A DNA stretch of 64,000 nucleotides, taken from assembly GCA_014529385.2 (NCBI GenBank), contig CM043953.1:94771342-94835341 (forward strand), in the 5' to 3' direction. Position numbers and translations under genes: made by a program. Origin of the DNA: Adiantum capillus-veneris. Lineage: Eukaryota > Streptophyta > Polypodiopsida > Polypodiales > Pteridaceae. Each line of letters starts with the position of its first letter. Position 1 is the stretch's first letter. The notes below the pieces were generated by a model. It saw nothing but the letters and a program-made list of their open reading frames with translations, was not told the origin of the DNA and made no database searches. Positions 56,331 through 64,000 of the stretch are shown piece after piece.

Positions 56331-57619
56331 GACGGTGCGAGACGACGTGGGTGCATTTGAGGATAGTTTCGAAGACAAGGATATTGTATTCTTCTCAGAG
56401 ACTCATCAGGCCCCTGGACAGGTGATGCCACATGTGGTGGGATACAGATGGGAGGCAGCTCACAGGACAAATGCGAGATCTGAGCATGGGAGTAGAGGTT
56501 CAGGAGGAGTAGCAGTGCTATTCAAAGAGGAACTACAACCATTACTGCATATTGTACGACGAGATGATCATGCTAGATATATGTGGGTGAGACTGAGAGC
56601 TGACACAGGTCGATTCCTATATATTGCCATATGTTACTTTCCTCCTAGTACATCAGTGTATGCTGTATCCAGAGGGCAGTCGCCTTTCTCTATACTAGAT
56701 GATGACATATAGGAGTTTTCTATGGATGGTGATATCATTCTCTTAGGGGACTTCAATGCCCGAACGGGCAACTCGCAGATAGTCTTCTACGACACTTCAG
56801 ATCAGATGCTTAGAGAGATAGATTTGGGTGAGTTAGGACTTGACAGATGCTCAGATGACAGAGAGCAGACGGAGTATGGGAGATACCTCATGGAAATGAC
56901 GACTACACATGGATTAGCCATACTTAATGGCTTACAACGATTTCCTGAAGCAGCCGGTTTCATATGCTTTCCACACAGACATGGGGCCAGTACAGTGGAT
57001 TATGTTATGACACAACCGAGCTTTGTCCCCTGCATTCAGGATTTCACAATGGGAGCCAGGCCAGTGGGTATAGCAGTAGATCATGCTCTCTTGACACTGT
57101 CCGTAAAATTTCAGTATAGTACAACCCAGACATCAGGAGGCAGGTCACACACCCGCTATACATTTACACTAGAGACTGAGTTTGTTTATACAGAGGAGAT
57201 CTGGGACCGTCTATTGGAAGGCATAGCTGGCACAAATGGTACAGGCCTCTCAGTGGAGGAGTGCACCACTCTACTGACTGAGACACTGCATGGGGCTGCA
57301 CCAGTGGCATACCCACACACTCAGCCGGGCAAGAGACGACATTCTAAGAGCATGCCCCAGAATAGTTGGTATGATGAGGAGTGCAGAGAGATGAGAGCCC
57401 AGCTCCAGAGGGATCTTCTATTAGGAGTCATCACTTATAGACAGTCTCGGATTGCTTTCCGAAGCCTTGTGCGACGGAAGAAGCGAGCTTACCTACCTCA
57501 GATGGAGCGAGACTTATATCAGATGTTCTTGAGTAGGGACTCAGGAGAGGCATGGCGACTCTTCCATGAGCACTCCCCTCCCCCAATGATTACTTCACCT
57601 GATGTGTGGGGCCAATATG
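56330..57619 (+). pseudogene. LINE endonuclease and RT N-terminus (copy K)
   Basis: It contains FFSETHQAPG, LLGDFNARTGN and ASTVDYVM of the endonuclease; the N-terminal WNCNG box is deleted. A TAG at 56709 (TGG in siblings) splits it. The frame 56722-57619 is open for about 300 codons into the RT N-terminus (NSWYDEECREMRAQLQRDLL, VRRKKRAYLPQMERDLYQ), where the copia element is inserted. Confidence 0.92.
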
Positions 57620-57811
57620 TGTTGGGGCATAAAGCCCAACGTGGTCTCCCAGGTAAGTGGGCGGGCCGCCAGGTATGTACACATGTTCTTTTGTAAAAAC
57701 CTAATAAGAACTCACTATGCTCTACACATTACAGTAGAGCGAGTTCACCATATCGTCGTGCTCTTCTTCTCGCACTCTCTCTCGCGTCGCACTTCCGCTC
57801 GTACTCCTTCA
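57620..57811 (+). repeat. 5' LTR of the copia element
   Basis: 192 bp, TGTTGGGGCATAAAGCCC to ACTCCTTCA. Almost identical to 62971-63162. Confidence 0.97.
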
Positions 57812-57813
57812 AC

Positions 57814-57825
57814 TGGTATCAGAGC
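57814..57825 (+). other. Primer-binding site, initiator-Met tRNA
   Basis: TGGTATCAGAGC starts two bases after the LTR. About 1.1 kb of leader without a recognised gene follows (57826-58906). Confidence 0.95.
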
Positions 57826-58906
57826 TCAGATCGAGGGTCGGGGCAGCACTGTAGGAGGTTAGAGTCACCAGCTCAGATTGGAGTGAAATTCGACAGGCTA
57901 AGACACGGCCCCAAATCTCGTGGGAGCACTCGAAGGGCTTGGTGTGCTCAGAATTTCATTCTGAGGTCATCTCGGTCACCGTTCGGCTTCGACAAAGGTC
58001 TGCGCAGGCCATTTTCGACTACGTGGTCTTGGCGGGTGCAGATCCGACTCTACAAATTTGGGGTTTTCGGCCTACGACTGCAGGTGCTGAGGATATCGAC
58101 ACTCCCAGAGTGTTGATTTGTGGCTGTCTACACATCGAAGGACGGCTCACAGTTCTTGGAGGCGTGTCACATACGACACGGGCGCATCTACACATAGTCT
58201 GTAGGCGACATCCACTAGTTCATCAGGTAGCTTGTGTTTGCTGCTTGATATTCCAGATTTCATCCTGACATTGCAGGTACTTCCACATGGGATGTATTGT
58301 CAGAGATGATGTATGTCTGTCGAGGGTATCTGGCTGTGAGTCACGCAGCAAACAACCGCCGCAGCGGTTACAGCATACAGTGGGAAATTTGTGGATGTAT
58401 GACTTTGTGGGAAGTCTATGTACTGTCAGATCTACTGCAGCCTTTGTTGAGGGTCGAGTGAGGTTTTATTGAGCTGGGGGATTCTCGAATGTTGAGATCC
58501 TTTCGGTGATACAGGTCTTGGAGCGATCCCTCGAGCACCCTTAGATAGGCAGCTAGGATGTATTGACTGTGAGTTAGACAGTTGGGATTGCATCTTTGCT
58601 TTACTGCCGTTGAGGCATTGTCGCAGTCTATGCTTACAGGACAGTGATAGGACATTCAGAGACAGTACAGGTGCAGGACAGGTTTACCCGCAGCTTACAG
58701 TGTCAGAGAGACAGTGTTTTTGAGCTGTTTTTGGTCTGTTTTTGAGTACACCAGAGCCATTTTACAAAGGAGACTCTACCGAAATTTATGCAGAATCTGA
58801 AGCTTTTTTGGTTCATTTGACAGGTTGATATTGGTTCGGAGGTCAGTTTACAGGGGAAACTCTGCCGAATTTTTCCCAGGAATGTAAACCACTGTGAAGC
58901 GTAGCT

Positions 58907-60075
58907 ATGGCTGGATCACAGGACACTGCTCTTTACAATATCAAGAAGCTGGATGGAACCAATTTCCCATTGTGGAAGAAGCAGATTTGGCACGTGTTGG
59001 TAGAAAAGAAGCAGATAAACCTATAAAGCTCAAAGGGATAAAACCAGAAGATATGGACGAAGATGAATGGACCGAAATGGATGAATTGGCACTTTCTACC
59101 ATTATGCTGATTTTGGCAGAAAGCGTTTACTTCAATGTAGCAGACGAGATGTCGGCTTATCAAGCATGGTTAAAGCTGAGTGATCTTTATGAGAAGCAAA
59201 GTGCAGCTTCACAGGTATACTGGCTTAAGAAGCTTGTTGATTTGAAGATGAAAGAAGGGACACCTATGTCCAATCATCTAAATGAATTCAACACAATCTA
59301 CAGTCAGTTGTCAGCTCAAGGTGTCAAGTTTGATGAACCTGTTAGAGCTATGTTCCTGTTGATCACATTGCCGGAAAGTTGCGACACTTTTCGCACAGCT
59401 TTGAGTAATTCTGTACCTCCAGATGGTTTGAACATAGCAGGTTTAGAAGGAAGTCTGCTTACTGAAGAAACCAATAGAAAGACAATGGACAAAGGCAAAG
59501 GAACAGCCTTAGTTGTCAGGGGAAGGACCAAAGAAAAGTACAAAGGTGGAAAGAGGAATCAGTCTCGTAGCAAGTCCCGCTGTGCTAAAGGCAAGAGTGA
59601 CATAGAATGCTACCATTGTGGCAAGAAGGGTCACATGAAAAGAGACTGCAGAGAATGGAAAGCAGAAAAAGGCAAAGAGAAAGCTGAAGACCATGGTGAG
59701 AAGAACAAGTCCTCAGTGAAGATTCAAGAAATAAATGTGACAAACACTGTTGCAGAGGATGACAGTCTAGTGTCAGGAGACATCTACTTCTTGAAGAATA
59801 CAATGGACTCAGCTCTTCTTACAGCATCTGATGGAAATGCACTGAGTAACTGGATTATAGACTCAAGGGCATCACTTCATGTGTCTCCAAACAAGGAGTG
59901 GTTTACCTCTTATGTGACCACTAAAGATCATGTTCGGCTAGGCAATGGGCAGACATGTGAGATCTTAGGTGTTGGAGATGTTCAATTGAAGTTTCAGAAT
60001 GGCTATTCTTTCACGCTGAAGAATGTGAGATGTTCCCGCAATTACAACGAGCTTGATCAGCACAGGTTTACTTGA
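58907..60075 (+). pseudogene. copia gag and protease
   Basis: ATG 58907 opens MAGSQDTALYNIKKLDGTNF and stops at about 59024 after a frame change; the rest is in the frame that runs to 60075. The gag core (LSDLYEKQSAASQVYWLKKL, FNTIYSQLSAQG) and a zinc knuckle (CYHCGKKGHMKRDC) are clear. The protease at about 59850 reads WIIDSRASLHVS: the D-S-G active-site glycine is arginine (AGG for GGG), which should kill the enzyme. Confidence 0.93.
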
Positions 60076-61208
60076 TGATGCTGGCTACGTCACCACTTTT
60101 GGACAGAACATGTGGAAGATATCCAAGGGTTCTATGACAGTAGCACATGGAGTAAAGTCTGGAGGACTTTACATGATTTATGTATCAAATGTCTCTAAAA
60201 ATGTAATCAATGTAACCGAGTAGCCGAACGTTTCTTTGTGGCATAGCCGGTTAGGACATATGTCCAAGAAGGGAATGGAAATCTTGTCTCGTTCTGGTTA
60301 TTTGCCTGGCTTTTCATTTAATGATTTTGAATTCTGTGAACATTGTCTGTATGGTAAGCAAACACAGCAGCCACATAAGCATAGAAGCAGTAGAAGAGAT
60401 ACACAGTTGGCACTTGTTCATAGTGATTTGTGTGGACCTATGCCTAACCTATCTCTAGGGGGAGCTTCTTACTTTATGACATTTATAGATGATTACTCGA
60501 AGAAAGTATGGGTTTACTTTCTCAAGCACAAGGATGAAGCGTTTAGTGTTTTCAAAACGTTTGTGACACTTGTGGAGAATCAGAGTGGCAAGAAGCTTAA
60601 ATGCTTACGCACTGACAATGGTGGAGAGTGTTTCAAAGGCCTTTCAGGACTTTTGTGAGTCAAAAGGTATAAAACGTGAACTTACTGCTCCTTACAATCC
60701 TCCTCAAAATGGTGTTGCTGAGAGGATGAATAGGACCATACAAGAGAAGGTCAGAAGTATGTTGTCTAATGCACAGCTCCCAAATGGGTTTTGGGCTGAA
60801 GCTGTATCAACAACTGTTCATCTTGTAAATAGATCTCCTAGCAAGATTTTGCAGAAGGATTCAGTGCCAGAGATGGTATGGTCAGGCAAGGTGCCCTCAT
60901 ACAAGCATCTCAAAGTCTTTGGCTGTGAGGCATATACTCATGTTCCAAAGGAATTTAGGAATAAACTTGAGCCAAAGAGTAGAAAGTGCATCTTTCTAGG
61001 CTATGGTAATTCTGGTGAGATGGGGTACAGACTTTGGGATCTTGAATCCAGAAAGGTTGTCCGCAGCAATGATGTTCACTTTAATGAATCCAAATACCAT
61101 TCTAAACCAGAGAGGGTTGAGTAGATTAGAAGAGTTTTCTTCCAAGAAGATGGACCTGCACGTGCAAGACAAAATGTCAGGGCTCAAGAGAAGCAAGGAC
61201 AGGATAGA
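60076..61208 (+). pseudogene. copia integrase
   Basis: The GAG-pre-integrase segment (LWHSRLGHMSKKGMEIL, CEHCLYGKQ) is followed by the core with SDLCGPMP, FIDDYSKKVWVYFL, LRTDNGGECF and NPPQNGVAERMNRTIQEKVR. A TAG lies at 60222 before the zinc domain, a frameshift near 60650 splits the core, and a TAG at 61122 follows VHFNESKYH. Otherwise complete. Confidence 0.94.
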
Positions 61209-62354
61209 TTGGAACCACAGGTTGTGGCTGAGCCTGAGCCACGTATTGTGCGTAGATCTGGACGTGTCACGCGACCTCCTGATAGGTTTGTTCCATCTAT
61301 GAACTATGTCATGTTGACTGATTGCAATGAGCCTTCATGTTACAAGGAAGCAGTGCAAATGAAGGACTCCGGGAATTGGCAATTGGCCATGCAGTCAAAG
61401 ATGACAGCTCTGCATAAAAACCAGACATGGAAGCTAGTTAAATTACCACGGGGCAAAAAGGCTCTATCTTGTAAATGGGTTTACAGGTATAAGATCACCG
61501 CTCATGATAGTCAGCCAAAGTACAAAGCAAGGCTTGTTGCCAAGGGCTTTAAGCAAGAACAAGGCATTGACTTTGATCAAGTCTTCTCTCCGGTGGTCAA
61601 GATGACTACATTGAGATGCTTTCTTGCATTGGTTGCCATATTAGATTTGGTGTTGCACCAAATGGATGTCAAGACATCGTTCTTGCATGGTGATTTAGAT
61701 GTGGAAATTTACATGCAGCAGCCAGAAGGGTTTGTTGAGAAAGGCAAGGAAGATTGGGTATGCCAGTTGTTAAAGAGTCTTTATGGCTTAAAACAATCAC
61801 CGAGGGCATGGTGCCATAAATTCCACAAGTTTATGATTTTTCAAGGCTACAAACGTAGTGAGTTCGATCACTGTCTATATACAAAGAGGACTAAGGATGG
61901 CAGTTGGCTGATCCTTATTTTGTATGTGGATGACATGTTGATTGCTGGCAAGCACTTGGAAGAAATTTCAGCTTTGAAGTCAAAGATGGCAAAATTGTTT
62001 GACATGAAAGACATGGGTGAGGCAAGTCATATACTTGGTATGCGCATTGAGAGAGACAGATCAAGGAAGTTGATTTGGTTATCTCAAACAGAGTATATTG
62101 ACAAGGTTTTGCAACGTTTCAATATGGAGAAGGGAAAGGCACTGAGTGTTCCATTGCCACCATATGTGAAACTTAGCAAACAAGATTGTCCTGTGTCTGA
62201 GGAAGAACAGGCTGAAATGGATAAGATTCCATATGCGTTTGCAGTGGGTAGTTTGATGTACGCAATGATTGCTACTCGCCCAGACATTGCATTTGCAGTG
62301 GGAGTAGTAAGTCGATACTTGTCAAACCAGGCAAGAAACATTGGGAGGCAGTGA
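61209..62354 (+). pseudogene. copia reverse transcriptase
   Basis: 381 codons are open. The domain begins KMTALHKNQTWKLVKLP and contains LVAKGFKQEQGIDFDQVFSP, MDVKTSFLHGDL, LYGLKQSPRAW and the catalytic YVDDMLIAG with both aspartates. A one-base loss near 62325 (SNQARNIG instead of the PGKKHWEAVKR phase) ends the frame just before RNase H. Confidence 0.97.
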
Positions 62355-62881
62355 AAAGAATATTGAGATACCTGAAAGCTACAAAGAGTATGCGTATATG
62401 CTATGGGAGTCAGGAGCTAAGTGTAAAGGGTTTTCCAGACTCAGATTATGCAGGTGACTTAGACAACCGAAGGTCTACGTCAGGGTATGTCTTTACATTG
62501 GCTGGTGGAGCAGTATCATGGCATTTTAGATTACAAGATTGTGTTACTCAGTCTACTACAGAGGCTGAATATGTTGCAGCATCAGAGGCATGCAAAGAAT
62601 CAATTTGGCTTAATCGACTAGTAACAGATTTGGGAATCAAAGAAGAGATGCCTGTGTTATATTGTGATAGTCAAAGTGCTATACAATTGGCTCGCAATCC
62701 AGTTTATCACTCAAAGACAAAGCATGTGGATGTGAAGTATCATTTCATCAGGGAAATGCTCGAGGATAAGAAACTTCAGCTTGTCAAAGTTCACACCACA
62801 GAAAATCCTGCTGATCTACTTACAAAAGGACTTCCCTTAGAGAGCTTTGCGCATTTTCGCAAGCAGTTAGGTGTAGGGTAG
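62330..62881 (+). pseudogene. copia RNase H
   Basis: The frame carries GFPDSDYAGDLDNRRSTSGY, STTEAEYVAASEA, YCDSQSAIQLARNPVYHSKT and ADLLTKGLP and ends at TAG 62879. All four acidic positions of the family seem present. It would be joined to RT by restoring one base. Confidence 0.95.
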
Positions 62882-62970
62882 TACATCACTTCTCTACATC
62901 TCTTGTATATTAGCTTGTATAGTAGCTTCTCTCACACTTAAAGTACCACATTGGACTTTAAGTGGGAGGT

Positions 62971-63162
62971 TGTTGGGGTATCAAGCCCAATGTGGTCGCC
63001 CAGGTAAGTGGGCGGGCCGCCAGGTATGTACACATGTTCTTTTGTAAAAACCTAATAAGAACTCACTATGCTCTACACATTACAGTAGAGCGAGTTCACC
63101 ATATCGTCGTGCTCTTCTTCTCGCACTCTCTCTCGCGTCGCACTTCCGCTCGTACTCCTTCA
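62971..63162 (+). repeat. 3' LTR of the copia element with polypurine tract
   Basis: The polypurine tract AGTGGGAGGT (62961-62970) lies directly before TGTTGGGG. The LTR is followed by ATATG and the LINE sequence. Confidence 0.97.
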
Positions 63163-64000
63163 ATATGCGACATCATTATATACGGTCCTTGCACATGGGC
63201 GACGGATCTATTGTAGCTTTGTAGATTTTCGCAAAGCATTTGACATGGTACCAAGAGCTCGATTGATGCACATACTAAAGGAGATGGGGGTGCCCATAGA
63301 GTGGATTTGGGGGATTCTGGCTTTGTACAGATCCGTGATGGGACATGTACGCACTCCGGAAGGGGTATTTGATTTAGTTCACTATGATATTGGAGTGAAA
63401 CAGGGCTGCCCACTATCTTCTACTCTATTTGGTATGTATGTTGATGAGGTGTATGATTACATTGACAGAGAGGGTGACAGAGGTGCCCAACTAGCGGGGA
63501 CGTGGATCCCATTGTTGCTATATGCTGATGATATTGTGCTGATATCTGACTCACCAGAAGGTATGCAACGACATTTGGATGCACTACGCAGTTTTGTAGA
63601 GGATAGTGTATTGTGTGTAAACCTAGGTAAAACCAAGGTTATGATGTTTAACACCACACCGCAATGGGTCAGGAGATCAGTACCTACTTTCAAATATGGT
63701 CAGGAGACTGTGGAGTATACAGATGCATACACTTACCTGGGGGTAGTCTTTACTGGGCCGAGATTTTCTTTGAGAAGAGCAGCAGAGACTAGACTAACTA
63801 GAGCTGGTGCGGCTCTTCGAGAAATGGAGAGGATGTGTTCGCATGTTCAGTTCCAATAACCTAGGACAAAGTTATGGCTCTTTGATACTTCGGTTGCCTC
63901 TACTATGTTATATGGGGTGTAGGTTTGGGGACCTTCTGTAGGCCAGGATGGTTGGAGGCGTATGGAGAAGCCCGTGGTATCTATGATCTCTCGGCTGATT
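63163..64000 (+). mobile_element. LINE copy K, 3' part, runs off the window
   Basis: After ATATGCGACATC (matching GQYATSL) the sequence jumps at about 63190 to AHGRRIYCSF, losing roughly 470 bp of RT. VDFRKAFDMVPRARLM, VKQGCPLSSTLFGMYVDEV and an intact LYADDIVLISD follow; 63245-63859 is open for 204 codons. A TAG at 63920 matches CAG elsewhere. The copy continues beyond the window. Confidence 0.93.

Larger units (their letters stand above)
54736..57619 (+). mobile_element. LINE copy K, 5' part with full 5' end
   Basis: A GC-richer leader of about 550 bp (54740-55292, no gene seen) is followed by ORF1, endonuclease and the first part of RT. A Ty1/copia element interrupts at 57620 after GGGGCCAATATG; the LINE resumes at 63163. 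The endonuclease start is damaged by a 50-bp deletion that removes the WNCNG motif. Confidence 0.92.
57620..63162 (+). mobile_element. Complete Ty1/copia element with 5-bp target duplication
   Basis: Two 192-bp LTRs (TGTTGGGG..CTTCA), an initiator-Met primer site, gag, protease, integrase, RT and RNase H in copia order, and a polypurine tract. ATATG lies on both sides (57615-57619 and 63163-63167). The LTRs differ at only about four bases, all near the start. The coding region nevertheless has at least four frameshifts and two TAGs. It is nested in LINE copy K. Confidence 0.97.

Noticed and set aside
57602-57862. Frames across the copia LTR (repeated at 62962)
   Set aside because: They are LTR sequence read through, identical in both LTRs because the LTRs are identical.

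Overview
This window reads as nuclear DNA of a land plant with a very large, repeat-choked genome. The signs are spliced exons of a plant-type class-3 lipase gene, introns that hold whole retrotransposons, and almost complete coverage by Ty3/gypsy, Ty1/copia and non-LTR elements. A fern or other early-diverging vascular plant is my best guess, but that is an inference from repeat style; no marker here proves the lineage. There are no bacterial-style operons, tRNAs, rRNAs or CRISPR arrays.

Layout. 1-2290: 3' end of a chromodomain Ty3/gypsy element (integrase tail, chromodomain, 3' LTR). 2513-15926: five exons of one plus-strand lipase gene; the intron between exons three and four is about 11.8 kb and contains a complete chromovirus (5456-14139) with two 1.47-kb LTRs. 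The gene enters the window already in progress, and the exon carrying the catalytic serine is not seen anywhere downstream, so it is either interrupted by an intron longer than 48 kb or truncated. 16306-22327: an LTR element with an initiator-Met primer site and an interior in which I recognise no protein (LARD-like). 22328-64000: a same-orientation, head-to-tail series of about eleven copies of one APE-type LINE family (ORF1 coiled coil/RRM-like; ORF2 endonuclease, reverse transcriptase, Cys/His C-terminus), many separated by (TC)n tracts.

Four other insertions interrupt this LINE array: a gag-protease-only LTR element with a C-rich minisatellite (26560-32322), the 3' end of a second LARD-like element (32769-33852), a minus-strand L1-type LINE with a poly(A) tail and a 16-bp target duplication (41441-43845), and a full-length Ty1/copia element with a 5-bp duplication (57620-63162).

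The most striking pattern is the LINE family itself. Nearly every copy begins at, and often ends in, a (TC)n microsatellite, following a conserved 3' tail with (TTTCA)n. This suggests a LINE that inserts into the dinucleotide tract at the end of earlier copies and so builds its own arrays. All element ORFs are broken. The stops are dominated by CAG-to-TAG and CGA-to-TGA changes, the signature expected of cytosine methylation followed by deamination.
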